Origin: Candidatus Parcubacteria bacterium
GTDB taxonomy: Bacteria > Patescibacteriota > Patescibacteriia > Patescibacteriales > UBA12075
Assembly (NCBI GenBank): GCA_023139655.1
Contig: JAGLNE010000100.1
Span: forward strand, 1-6,883
Reading direction: 5' to 3'
Length of the DNA stretch: 6,883 bases
A program made the position numbers and the translations under genes. Of this stretch, positions 1 to 6,858 are shown piece after piece. Each line of letters opens with the position of its first letter. Position 1 is the first letter of the stretch. Under the pieces are notes generated by a model that had not been told where the DNA came from, did not search any database, and saw only the letters and a program-made list of their open reading frames with translations.

Positions 1-1324
1 ACAAATTAAACATTTCCGATTCTTGTAAAACAAGGGAGATATTTTTTAGCACTTCTTCACTTTTTATATCAGCAAACTTTGTGTCGTTGATAAAATAATT
101 CCCTGAATCAAAAGGGTAAAGTCCGATAAGTAATTTAACAATGGTTGATTTTCCACTCCCGGTTTTCCCGGCAAAACCGATTTTTTCTAAACTATTAATT
201 TGCAAATTAACATCATAAACGCCCGTATGGAATTTATCTTGTTCATCTTTTTTGTAAGTAAAATTACCGTTGGCAATTCTCATCGACTGCCAATTATTGG
301 GGAAATTTTTGTATCCTTCTTTGCTCTTTCTTTTTCTCCAAAAAATTGGCATCATTCTCCCGAACATCGATTTCATATCAATTAGTTCGGAATAAATTTC
401 TAAAAATTGATTTGCATTATTTGTGAGCAGTTGTATATAACTATAAAAAATTATTATTGCTCCTACTGTAATAGAGCCCTGCATAACCCCCCGTCCAACA
501 AAAAAAAGAAACACACCAATTCCCAGTCCGTTAAATGCCTGGTGTACTTTCCACATATTGTTTACTGTTTTTATTATTCTATATCTATAATCCCTGGTAA
601 TTTCTTCTTTTTTGGCTATTGAATTTTTAAATGACCCCTCAGCCCCACTGGATTTTATTGTCAGTATATTTCCAAGGCCTTCAATATACGTTCCGCTTGC
701 CTTTTCGGTAGCCTTGTTCTTTTTGTAATTTAATTCCTGGAGTTTTTTATTAAACCGCCAAACAATTATAAAAAAACCGATAATATAACAAACTAAAAAT
801 ATTATAAAAATAGGGCTAAGTATTGCAAAAATAAAAATCATCCCAATGACAGCAGCGATTGCCCGGTAAACACGATTATTAAGCATGCTATTCAGGGCTT
901 GAAAAGCCCTGGTACCGTTTTCGATTTTCTGGGCTTTAGCGCCGGTGTTTTCATCTTTGTGATCCAGCAGAGATTGCGCCAATAACTTGTCAAAACCTTT
1001 TACCCGGACACCATACACTACATCAGCTGTTATATTAGCCAAAATTCTTTTAGTAGCTAGCCGTAAAAAAGAAACAACGGCATATGATCCACCAAGCAAA
1101 ACGGTTAAAAAATAAAATATACCAAGATTATCTCCTTTTTGATAGATGGTAAAAAAATCTATAATTTTACCAAGCAACAAAGGGGGTACCAATTGATAAA
1201 AAAATAAAACAAACAAAACCCCGATCCAAAAAAAATATTTCTTTCTATTTTTATCTAGCAAAAAAAATATTGATTTTGTTAAATCAAACCAACTGAACTT
1301 TTTTATTTCTTTTTGAGAATTCAT
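1..1324 (-). CDS. ABC exporter, fused membrane and ATPase domains (partial, 3' end off window)
   Basis: The frame is open from an ATG at 1324 to the left edge, giving 441 residues; the rest of the gene is missing. About six hydrophobic segments (near residues 32-52, 68-88, 153-171, 172-190, 264-280 and 284-300) form a type IV ABC exporter membrane domain, with the usual coupling stretch around 209-245. The ATPase domain then begins: Walker A GKTGSGKS is at 386-393, and a Q-loop glutamine (LVLQES) is at 434. The signature motif and Walker B lie beyond the edge. Exporters of this kind work as dimers in the cytoplasmic membrane, expelling lipids, drugs or peptides; the substrate cannot be read here. 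An in-frame TGA at 1343-1345 and absence of another upstream ATG fix the start. Only a weak GGAA at 1337-1340, 12 nt upstream, resembles a ribosome site. The gene follows the M16C peptidase by 38 bp without a terminator, so it is probably co-transcribed with it. Confidence 0.93.
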   Translation of the reverse strand, partial: MNSQKEIKKFSWFDLTKSIFFLLDKNRKKYFFWIGVLFVLFFYQLVPPLLLGKIIDFFTIYQKGDNLGIFYFLTVLLGGSYAVVSFLRLATKRILANITADVVYGVRVKGFDKLLAQSLLDHKDENTGAKAQKIENGTRAFQALNSMLNNRVYRAIAAVIGMIFIFAILSPIFIIFLVCYIIGFFIIVWRFNKKLQELNYKKNKATEKASGTYIEGLGNILTIKSSGAEGSFKNSIAKKEEITRDYRYRIIKTVNNMWKVHQAFNGLGIGVFLFFVGRGVMQGSITVGAIIIFYSYIQLLTNNANQFLEIYSELIDMKSMFGRMMPIFWRKRKSKEGYKNFPNNWQSMRIANGNFTYKKDEQDKFHTGVYDVNLQINSLEKIGFAGKTGSGKSTIVKLLIGLYPFDSGNYFINDTKFADIKSEEVLKNISLVLQESEMFNL

Positions 1325-1362
1325 ATAAATAATTATTTCCAATCAATTATACAGGCGATTTT

Positions 1363-4290
1363 CTAAATTTTATTGATTTTAAATTTCTTCTTACTAAGGC
1401 GCTTATTTACAGATTTTATTTTTGAAGCGTTCGTTATAACCGCGACTGAACCATTGCTAACCGGTGCGTTTAAATATTTCTTAGCCACCGCAATCACCTG
1501 CTCTTTCTTAACTCGCAAAAGGCGGGTGCGGAATTGCTGGCGCTGCCGGTCGCTTAGTTCAAAGAGGGCCCGATAAAAAGCCCGCTCCCCTTGTTCGGCC
1601 GGAGTGTCGGGCTTATCAATATCGGCAATTGATTGAATAATGCCTTCCTTTACTTCCTCTTCTTCAAATTTACCGTCCTGGAGACTTTTACTGGCGTTGG
1701 AAAAAGCGCTTAGAGTATTAATAACATGCGGGTCGCGGTATGAGCCAAACTGGAATATGCCTTCGCTTGCGTAGTAGCGGGCAAAGCCGCCATAGGCACC
1801 GCCCTTTTCTCTGATTTCGTTATTTAAAAAAGTACGCGACATTATTTTACCAGCCACTGTTAAGGTGGCTGAATCCGGATGGCCGATCCGAACCACCGGC
1901 AAAGAACAGGCTACAAAAGAAACCGCGGTTGTGGTAGACCAAGCTTCGTTAATTTTCGCTTGGCTAAACAGGCCTGGTTTTTTTGCTCTCCTTGTCTTCT
2001 TTGGTAAACTCCCCAGAAGATCAGCACTTAAACTTTTTACTTTAGTCGAATTTTCGCTATCACCAACAATCGCCAGCTTGACCGGCCCAGAACCGATGAT
2101 GTGGTCGCTTAAATTTTTTAACTCAAATCCAAATTCTGAACGCAAGGCCAAGAAATTTTTAAGTAATTTTCTGGCAAAATGCAACTGGCTCAGGCCATAC
2201 CACCACTCATTCATCTCTTTCACTCTTGTTAGCCCTCGAGCCGACGAGCTAAGAGCAAAATGATGGCCACTTTCAATAATGCTCGCTTCTATTTGAGCAA
2301 TATATTCCTTTAAATAGCCAATAATTAATTCTTTTTGATCAAAATTAGTATCACTAATAAGTTGCTTAACCAGACTAAACATTTGTTTTTGCTTAGAAGC
2401 TAAACACTTAGTATTTATTATCCAATATGGAGCCGCTTGCAGGCTTTGCTGATTACTCTGCACCAAGGGAGTGGCACTTAGGCCCCCGGTATTAATCTCT
2501 ACCAGCCTTAACCAGGTCGCGTAGTCAGTAGACTTGGTGCCAAGCTTGGGGAGGATGTAGCTAAGAAATGGTAACAATAATAATTGGTCCGGTTTTAAAC
2601 CGCTTACTGGGAAAGCTAAATACATATAAAGCAAACCAACGGTTGCTTTATCATAATATGAATAATTATTATTTTTGTATTTTGGCTTCAAGCTGGTAGT
2701 ACGCTTATTAATATCACTAAGTTCGAGGCCAGGCAAACAGCTAATATCACCATTTGTTTGTTGCCACTTTATTAGATCCGCAGTATCTGCCTTTATTTGC
2801 TCTTTGGCCGCTTGGCTTAGCTTCTCTTTTTGTTTGCTCAGCCTTACTAGCTCATCCGTTGCCTGCTTTTTAAGCAGATCGCTACTGGGTTCTAAACTAA
2901 TTAATACATGATGAGAATTTTTTAATAATTTTTTTTCTATCATTAACTCCAAATAACGCGGTTGCTTAAGCAAACTTTTCAGCTTTTTAAATTGAGTATC
3001 AGCGTCTGTTGCCCAGCCAGGGTCAGCGCCATACAGCCAAGGACCGATCAACTCCATCCATAGCTTAAGACCGGCCGGATAGGGCATGTTTGTAATTTCA
3101 CGTTTGTTAAATTCTAATTTAGCCAAAGTGGCTACAATCACTTTTTTGTCTATCTCAGTGCGACATATCTCTTTCAATGTCTTAATAATAAGCTTTTTAA
3201 CACTAGCAATATCTTCTTTTTTAATATCTTTTAAGCCACAGGAAAAAACTAAATTACGCTGTTCACTATTAAGGCCAGCATTGTCTGATAAGCCACTACC
3301 TAGTCCTGAGCTGATTAAGACTTGCCTAAGCGGTGCGGCCGGATTCCCCAGTAAAATATCACTTATTAATTCCCAGACCAAGGGGTACTTCTGTTTTTCC
3401 TGGTCCCCCAGTAGCCAAACCATGGCTACCTGTGTTTTAGCAGCTGGTGCCGGTTTTGTATCCAGTGGGTAATAGTAGATAGCGCGCCGCGGACTTGCCC
3501 AGCGCGGCTCTTTTTTTATATTAATATTAATGCCGCTACTCTTAAATTTATTCAATACTTCTTTATTTATAAATTTTAAGTGCCCATCAATCAAGAGATT
3601 GCCATAGCTATAAAAATAACTGTTATTTGGCTGATAATGCTTCTTATGAAAATCCACTAGCATTTGGTGGCTTAAGCTTGGAATAGCCTCAGGGTTGCCG
3701 CCGGAATTAAATTTATAAGATGTGGTCGGGAAAAGTGCCTCTTTCGTGTACTCAGTCATCAGACACTCGGGTGATGACAAAGCTCCTTTCATTTCGTTAT
3801 ATACTACTCCCTTGCTTACTAGCTGATTACCAACCAGCTCCAAACGATGGCCTTCTTGCAAAAAATCTAGCCGATCAAGACGCGGAAAAAAAGCAGAATC
3901 CAAATAAACCGATAAAAGATTATAAAAATCTTTCTTATTGCTAGTTGAGAAGGGATAAGCCGTCCAGTCCTCAGAGGTAAAAGCATTCATAAAGGTTTGC
4001 AAACTTCGCTTAAGCATGGAAAAAAACGGATCCCGGACCGGATACTTTTTTGAACCGGTAAGCGCGGTATGCTCCAGAATATGAGCCACACCAGTATTAT
4101 CATTAGGGATGGTTTTAAATGCGACACAAAAAGTATTGTCCCTAGAATCATTAGCCACATGAAAATACTTAGCCCCGGTCTTGATGTGCTCCAGACCAAG
4201 ACAAGTAGCTGGCGGTGAAACAATCTTCTTCACCTGCACAACCCGCCACCCATGAATAATTTGATTTTTTCTATATTTAACTTTTTTCAT
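1363..4290 (-). CDS. M16C metallopeptidase, presequence protease (PreP/Cym1) type
   Basis: This 975-residue protein has the length and layout of the PreP family, zinc peptidases that clamp shut around short unfolded peptides and degrade them. The inverted zinc motif HILEH is at residues 70-74 (H70, E73, H74), and the distal zinc ligand is probably E166 in VYNEMKGA. The family-typical stretch following HILEH, with KYPVRDPFF, TFMNA and the YPF/KDF motifs, runs to about residue 136. In the C-terminal half, R827 and Y833 in EIREKGGAYGG match the Arg/Tyr pair that binds substrate in the inactive half of M16 enzymes. All key residues are present, so it should be active. No signal peptide or membrane segment is visible, implying a cytoplasmic enzyme; in bacteria the likely role is peptide clearance. 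Start choice is backed by GGGAGA 8 nt upstream. The start lies 3 bp after the abrB-like gene. A general insulinase-type name is the only fallback. Confidence 0.95.
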   Translation of the reverse strand: MKKVKYRKNQIIHGWRVVQVKKIVSPPATCLGLEHIKTGAKYFHVANDSRDNTFCVAFKTIPNDNTGVAHILEHTALTGSKKYPVRDPFFSMLKRSLQTFMNAFTSEDWTAYPFSTSNKKDFYNLLSVYLDSAFFPRLDRLDFLQEGHRLELVGNQLVSKGVVYNEMKGALSSPECLMTEYTKEALFPTTSYKFNSGGNPEAIPSLSHQMLVDFHKKHYQPNNSYFYSYGNLLIDGHLKFINKEVLNKFKSSGININIKKEPRWASPRRAIYYYPLDTKPAPAAKTQVAMVWLLGDQEKQKYPLVWELISDILLGNPAAPLRQVLISSGLGSGLSDNAGLNSEQRNLVFSCGLKDIKKEDIASVKKLIIKTLKEICRTEIDKKVIVATLAKLEFNKREITNMPYPAGLKLWMELIGPWLYGADPGWATDADTQFKKLKSLLKQPRYLELMIEKKLLKNSHHVLISLEPSSDLLKKQATDELVRLSKQKEKLSQAAKEQIKADTADLIKWQQTNGDISCLPGLELSDINKRTTSLKPKYKNNNYSYYDKATVGLLYMYLAFPVSGLKPDQLLLLPFLSYILPKLGTKSTDYATWLRLVEINTGGLSATPLVQSNQQSLQAAPYWIINTKCLASKQKQMFSLVKQLISDTNFDQKELIIGYLKEYIAQIEASIIESGHHFALSSSARGLTRVKEMNEWWYGLSQLHFARKLLKNFLALRSEFGFELKNLSDHIIGSGPVKLAIVGDSENSTKVKSLSADLLGSLPKKTRRAKKPGLFSQAKINEAWSTTTAVSFVACSLPVVRIGHPDSATLTVAGKIMSRTFLNNEIREKGGAYGGFARYYASEGIFQFGSYRDPHVINTLSAFSNASKSLQDGKFEEEEVKEGIIQSIADIDKPDTPAEQGERAFYRALFELSDRQRQQFRTRLLRVKKEQVIAVAKKYLNAPVSNGSVAVITNASKIKSVNKRLSKKKFKINKI

Positions 4291-4293
4291 TGA

Positions 4294-4464
4294 TTATTTC
4301 TCCCAATCACTTATTAAAATACCTTTCCCGCGCTTTTTGACCACCAGCTTTTGGCCTTCTCTGATTTTTAACTCTTTCACAATCTCAATCGGCAAAGTAA
4401 TAGCGTAACTGCCGGACTTACGATATACTTTTCTAATATTTTTATTCTTAAGAGTGTTTCTCAT
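4294..4464 (-). CDS. AbrB/MazE/SpoVT-type small DNA-binding protein
   Basis: This 56-residue reading frame consists almost entirely of one swapped-hairpin AbrB/SpoVT domain. Residues 11-54 carry the family pattern: a basic first strand (RKVYRKSGSYAITLP), then an I/V-x-x-E-L-x-I-x-E-G-x-x-L helix-turn region, then a second strand pair (VVKKRGKGILIS). Such proteins dimerise and bind palindromic DNA as transition-state regulators or as antitoxins. Only the DNA-binding domain is present; there is no extension to bind a toxin, and no toxin gene lies next to it. It sits 3 bp before the M16C peptidase start, and the peptidase's ribosome site is inside its last codons, so translation of the two is probably coupled. 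A 30-bp palindrome ends 15 nt before its ATG and is a natural candidate for its own operator. No Shine-Dalgarno is seen for this ATG. The frame is short, but the domain match is convincing. Confidence 0.85.
   Translation of the reverse strand: MRNTLKNKNIRKVYRKSGSYAITLPIEIVKELKIREGQKLVVKKRGKGILISDWEK
4299..4304 (-). promoter_or_regulatory. Ribosome binding site of the M16C peptidase
   Basis: GGGAGA on the minus strand lies 8 nt before the peptidase ATG and inside the final codons (W-E region) of the AbrB-like gene. It is the only good Shine-Dalgarno sequence before any of the five starts, and it supports this ATG and translational coupling with the gene upstream. Confidence 0.75.
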
Positions 4465-4468
4465 ATTG

Positions 4469-4480
4469 TTAGTTGCTTAG
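4469..4480 (-). repeat. Single copy of the CTAAGCAACTAA leader motif before abrB
   Basis: On the minus strand the 12 bases CTAAGCAACTAA lie 4 nt before the abrB-like ATG. The same 12 bases occur in the tandem repeat before ftsZ at the right edge. The shared position, just upstream of a start codon in both cases, is the reason to list it. The function is unknown. Confidence 0.6.
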
Positions 4481-4509
4481 GTACCTTTAAAGGTATCTTT
4501 AAAGGTACC
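4480..4509. promoter_or_regulatory. 30-bp palindrome before abrB, candidate operator
   Basis: Two perfect 13-bp arms (GGTACCTTTAAAG and its reverse complement) are separated by 4 bp. The element also reads as three near-identical GGTAcC hexamers spaced 12 bp apart by TTTAAA. It lies in the 65-bp gap between the HTH–phosphoribosyltransferase gene and the AbrB-like gene. There is no T-run after it on either strand, so it is not an ordinary intrinsic terminator. Symmetric sites directly before an AbrB-family gene are commonly the operator of that gene's product; this role is inferred. In RNA it could also form a 13-bp hairpin just before the start codon. Confidence 0.65.
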
Positions 4510-4529
4510 CGGATATTAAATTACTAAAA

Positions 4530-5498
4530 TCAAACCTCACTGATCACATCAAATCCTTTAAAACTGCCTGTAATCGCAAGACCAATAACATTCTTGGCTA
4601 GCCCCTTTTCCTTAATTTTTTTTGCAACTTCATTTAAAGTCGCGCCAGAGCCAACAGCATCATCAATTAATAAAATATTATTATATTTACCTTTTTCTTC
4701 AACCACAAAAGTTCTTTTAGCATTCTCTATTCTGTCATAAATCTTATTTAAAGTCTTTTGTGGAACAATAATTTCTGTTTTAATTTTTGTTATAGTTATT
4801 TCTTTAACTTTTAAATTCAATTTTTTTCTTAATTCATTCATAAATTGTACTTCTCTTTTAACTGTCGGCGGAACATAGCCTACGGCATCAATTTTAAATT
4901 TTTTTATCATTCTATCCACCGTTGGTTTAATATTTTCAATCAATTCTTTCATTAATTTTTTGTTTTGACTTTGTTTAGCGTAAAGAAGCATTTGTCCTAG
5001 TTTGGTCTTGCCAAATCTTTCTATACTGTAAAAATCAAGATAATACACATCATCAAGGTACAAATCTTTAAAAGTTCCTTGCATTTTTTTTGCCCCATCA
5101 ATCAAATCGTCTTTTTTAAACGCAGAATATTTTCCCAAAGTAGCAATATACTCTTTGGCTGTTTTTTCAACTGGTAAATTTTGTTTTTCACACCAATAAA
5201 TAAAACCTTCAAATCCTTCTATTTTTTCACCCCTTGGACTTATAATTAAGTAGTTTTCATTAATTATTTTCTCAATCTCGCTATCAATTTCATACTTTAT
5301 CACGTCTTTTTCTTTTCTTTTGAGCGCATAAAAAACTTTTGGCGGTTTACCAACCTTAATTATTTTTCCTTGTAGAAGCAAATCCGGCAAATGTTTATAC
5401 AAGGCTTGCCTTGATATATCCAAATATTCAGCAATTTCACCGGCTGTTATTTGTTGCCTTTCTCGAATTATTTTTAATATTTTTTCACGTGTTTTCAT
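4530..5498 (-). CDS. Winged-helix regulator fused to a ComF-like phosphoribosyltransferase domain
   Basis: The 322-residue protein has two recognisable ends. Residues 4-58 form a winged helix-turn-helix (EIAEYLDISRQALYKHL is the recognition region). Residues 205-315 resemble ComFC/GntX phosphoribosyltransferases: VPPTVKREVQFMNEL corresponds to the VP...R..(F)NQ segment, PQ..L....R..N.....F follows at 246-264, and the PRPP-loop motif ILLIDDAVGSGAT is at 275-287 with the acidic pair D279/D280. The middle (about 65-200) is mostly helical and I do not recognise it. The architecture recalls PurR of Gram-positive bacteria, a repressor that senses PRPP through a phosphoribosyltransferase fold, but the PRTase type here is ComF-like. 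A PRPP- or nucleotide-responsive regulator is inferred. It has its own promoter, overlapped by a palindrome, suggesting autoregulation. No clear Shine-Dalgarno precedes the ATG. Codons are far more AT-rich than in ftsZ. The stop is TGA, followed one codon later by TAG. Confidence 0.85.
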   Translation of the reverse strand: MKTREKILKIIRERQQITAGEIAEYLDISRQALYKHLPDLLLQGKIIKVGKPPKVFYALKRKEKDVIKYEIDSEIEKIINENYLIISPRGEKIEGFEGFIYWCEKQNLPVEKTAKEYIATLGKYSAFKKDDLIDGAKKMQGTFKDLYLDDVYYLDFYSIERFGKTKLGQMLLYAKQSQNKKLMKELIENIKPTVDRMIKKFKIDAVGYVPPTVKREVQFMNELRKKLNLKVKEITITKIKTEIIVPQKTLNKIYDRIENAKRTFVVEEKGKYNNILLIDDAVGSGATLNEVAKKIKEKGLAKNVIGLAITGSFKGFDVISEV

Positions 5499-5525
5499 AA
5501 AAATACTAAAGTTATTTATATCTGC

Positions 5526-5554
5526 ATTTTATCAAGTTGACAGTTAACTGTCAA
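5526..5554 (-). promoter_or_regulatory. Sigma70-type promoter of the HTH–phosphoribosyltransferase gene
   Basis: A perfect -35 box TTGACA (5549-5554) and a -10 box TAAAAT (5526-5531), separated by exactly 17 bp, face the regulator gene. Transcription would start near 5519, leaving a leader of about 20 nt without a Shine-Dalgarno sequence. The -35 box falls within the palindrome described separately, so a bound repressor would block the polymerase. A second TTGACA at 5556-5561 has no suitable -10 box. Confidence 0.8.
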
Positions 5555-5562
5555 CTGTCAAC
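5536..5562. promoter_or_regulatory. Palindromic operator with three GTTGACA half-sites
   Basis: Positions 5536-5555 form a perfect 20-bp palindrome with arms GTTGACAGTT/AACTGTCAAC. A further direct copy of the half-site TGTCAAC follows at 5556-5562, so the site holds three 7-bp half-sites, two of them in tandem with 7-bp spacing. It covers the -35 box and part of the spacer of the promoter. By position, the winged-helix protein encoded just downstream is the likely ligand; this is inference. Confidence 0.75.
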
Positions 5563-5581
5563 CTTTTTAAATATAACCTAC

Positions 5582-5611
5582 AAAAAATAAGGCCAAATAG
5601 CCTTATTTTTT
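5582..5611 (-). terminator. Intrinsic terminator after ftsZ
   Basis: A perfect 12-bp stem (AAAAAATAAGGC with GCCTTATTTTTT) closes a 6-nt loop. On the minus strand it ends in a run of six T, as expected of a rho-independent terminator for the ftsZ transcript, whose stop codon is about 60 bp upstream. The A-run on the other side would let it work in both directions. It separates ftsZ from the next promoter. Confidence 0.85.
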
Positions 5612-5647
5612 AATATAAAATCTAAACTTTTTAGCAAATATTATTTA

Positions 5648-5673
5648 TAGTCCGAAGCCTTGGCGTAGGACTA
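5648..5673 (-). repeat. Imperfect hairpin containing the ftsZ stop codon
   Basis: On the minus strand TAGTCC and GGACTA form the outer 6-bp stem, and GCC-AA-GGC forms an inner 3-bp stem, with symmetric 3-nt interior loops between them. The first three bases are the ftsZ TAG stop. There is no T-run directly after it, so it differs from the true terminator downstream. It could protect the mRNA 3' end, or be one copy of a dispersed intergenic hairpin family; only one copy is visible here. Confidence 0.55.
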
Positions 5674-6849
5674 CATCATTTTCTTTCTTATAAAAGCCGG
5701 GATACCCAATTCATCATCTTCATCTTCTCCGGCAGCCGACTTTTTACTGGCCGGTTCGGCTTGTGCGGCTTTAAGGGGTGAGGTTTTAGTCCTAAATTTT
5801 TGCGGTTTTTCCTTTTCCTTTTTTTCTTTGTCAGCTATAAACCTGTTCTGTGAGTAATTAACATCACTGCTAACCGACTCAGCTGCTCCCCCGAGGCGGC
5901 CGTCAAAACCGGTCGCGACCACGGATATCTTTAATTCGTCTTTCATCTTCGGGTCAATCACCGCGCCGAATATTATCTTGGCGTCCTCGTCGGCGGAAGC
6001 GGTAATTATCTTGGCCGCTTCGTTCACCTCGTTCATGCCCAAATTCTCCCCACCGGTTATTGTGAATAAAAGTCCACGCGCGCCCTCAATAGACATTTCA
6101 AGTAGCGGTGAACTAATCGCGCCCTTGGCGGCTTCTATCGCCTTGTTCTCTCCACTGGCAATACCGATTCCCATCAAGGCCGAACCGGCATTAGACATTA
6201 TCGCTTTTACGTCGGCAAAGTCAACATTGATAAGCCCGGGCTGGGTTATCAACTCGGCAATTCCCTGGACGCCTTGCTGCAAGACCTCATCCACTACCCT
6301 AAAAGCATCTAAGAGGGAAGTTTTCTTATCTATTACCTGAAGTAACTTATCGTTGGGAATAGTAATTATCGTGTCTACCTTGTCTTGCAATTCCGTAAGA
6401 CCCCTTTCGGCAATGTTTTTTCGCTGCACTCCTTCAAAGGCAAAAGGCTTAGTTACTATCGCCACGGTCAAGGCCCCTAAATCCCGGGCAATTTCCGCGA
6501 CCGTCGGCGAAGCCCCGGTACCGGTACCGCCGCCCAAACCACAGGTGACAAATACCATGTCCGCGTCTTTCAAAATATCACGAACTTCGTTTTGCGACTC
6601 CTCAACCGATTGGCGACCCAGCTCCGGATTCATACCGGCGCCTAAACCGCGGGTTATGGATTTGCCAACATGGAGCTTTTTGCTGGCCTTATTATAATGC
6701 AGAGCCTGGACATCGGTATTCATGGCAATAAATTCCACTCCTTTAATTCCGGCATCAACCATTCTATTGACGACCGAGCCGCCACTACCACCGACACCGA
6801 CAACTTTGATTTTTGCAAAAGTTTCTACTGTTGGTTTTACTTCTGGCAT
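5671..6849 (-). CDS. ftsZ: Cell division GTPase FtsZ
   Basis: FtsZ is the bacterial tubulin homologue that polymerises with GTP into the division ring. The 392-residue protein is of normal length and complete. Visible motifs: the first nucleotide loop VGVGGSGGSVVNRM near residues 17-30, NTD at 44-46, the tubulin signature GGGTGTG at 106-112, PFAFEG and the following R at 135-143, and the T7 synergy loop NVDFAD at 208-213 with the catalytic D210 and D213. Residues 1-12 are a short N-terminal extension, and about 325-375 are a charged, low-complexity linker. The end, DELGIPAFIRKKMM, holds the conserved C-terminal peptide that binds membrane anchors such as FtsA, so such a partner should exist although none is in the window. 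The ATG at 6849 gives the expected N-terminus; no Shine-Dalgarno is visible, and tandem CTAAGCAA units occupy the leader. Its GC content, roughly half, is clearly higher than that of the next gene. Confidence 0.98.
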   Translation of the reverse strand: MPEVKPTVETFAKIKVVGVGGSGGSVVNRMVDAGIKGVEFIAMNTDVQALHYNKASKKLHVGKSITRGLGAGMNPELGRQSVEESQNEVRDILKDADMVFVTCGLGGGTGTGASPTVAEIARDLGALTVAIVTKPFAFEGVQRKNIAERGLTELQDKVDTIITIPNDKLLQVIDKKTSLLDAFRVVDEVLQQGVQGIAELITQPGLINVDFADVKAIMSNAGSALMGIGIASGENKAIEAAKGAISSPLLEMSIEGARGLLFTITGGENLGMNEVNEAAKIITASADEDAKIIFGAVIDPKMKDELKISVVATGFDGRLGGAAESVSSDVNYSQNRFIADKEKKEKEKPQKFRTKTSPLKAAQAEPASKKSAAGEDEDDELGIPAFIRKKMM

Positions 6850-6858
6850 ATATATTTT

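Noticed and set aside
200..622. Two plus-strand reading frames at the left end
   Set aside because: They lie opposite the ABC exporter frame, whose membrane segments and Walker A motif are unmistakable; the plus-strand peptides show no domain pattern.
893..911. 8-bp inverted repeat (CAGGGCTT/AAGCCCTG) inside the exporter gene
   Set aside because: It lies in the coding sequence of the membrane domain, has no T-run, and has no second copy; coincidence is adequate.
2959..2966. GTTGCTTA matches inside the peptidase gene (also near 2345)
   Set aside because: These are 8-base matches in coding sequence without tandem repetition or a nearby start codon, so they are expected by chance.
1373..4223. 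Several reading frames of 67-132 residues inside the peptidase gene, on both strands
   Set aside because: All are shadows of the M16C gene; none has a ribosome site or recognisable domain.
4480..4509. Reading the GGTACC palindrome as an intrinsic terminator
   Set aside because: No T-run follows the stem on either strand, and the base composition is only partly GC.
4527..4532. Possible TGA-as-glycine code (as in Gracilibacteria), since the regulator's TGA is followed by TTT TAG
   Set aside because: Roughly 2,100 codons in the recognisable genes contain no in-frame TGA, which would be common under that code; TGA is best read as a stop.
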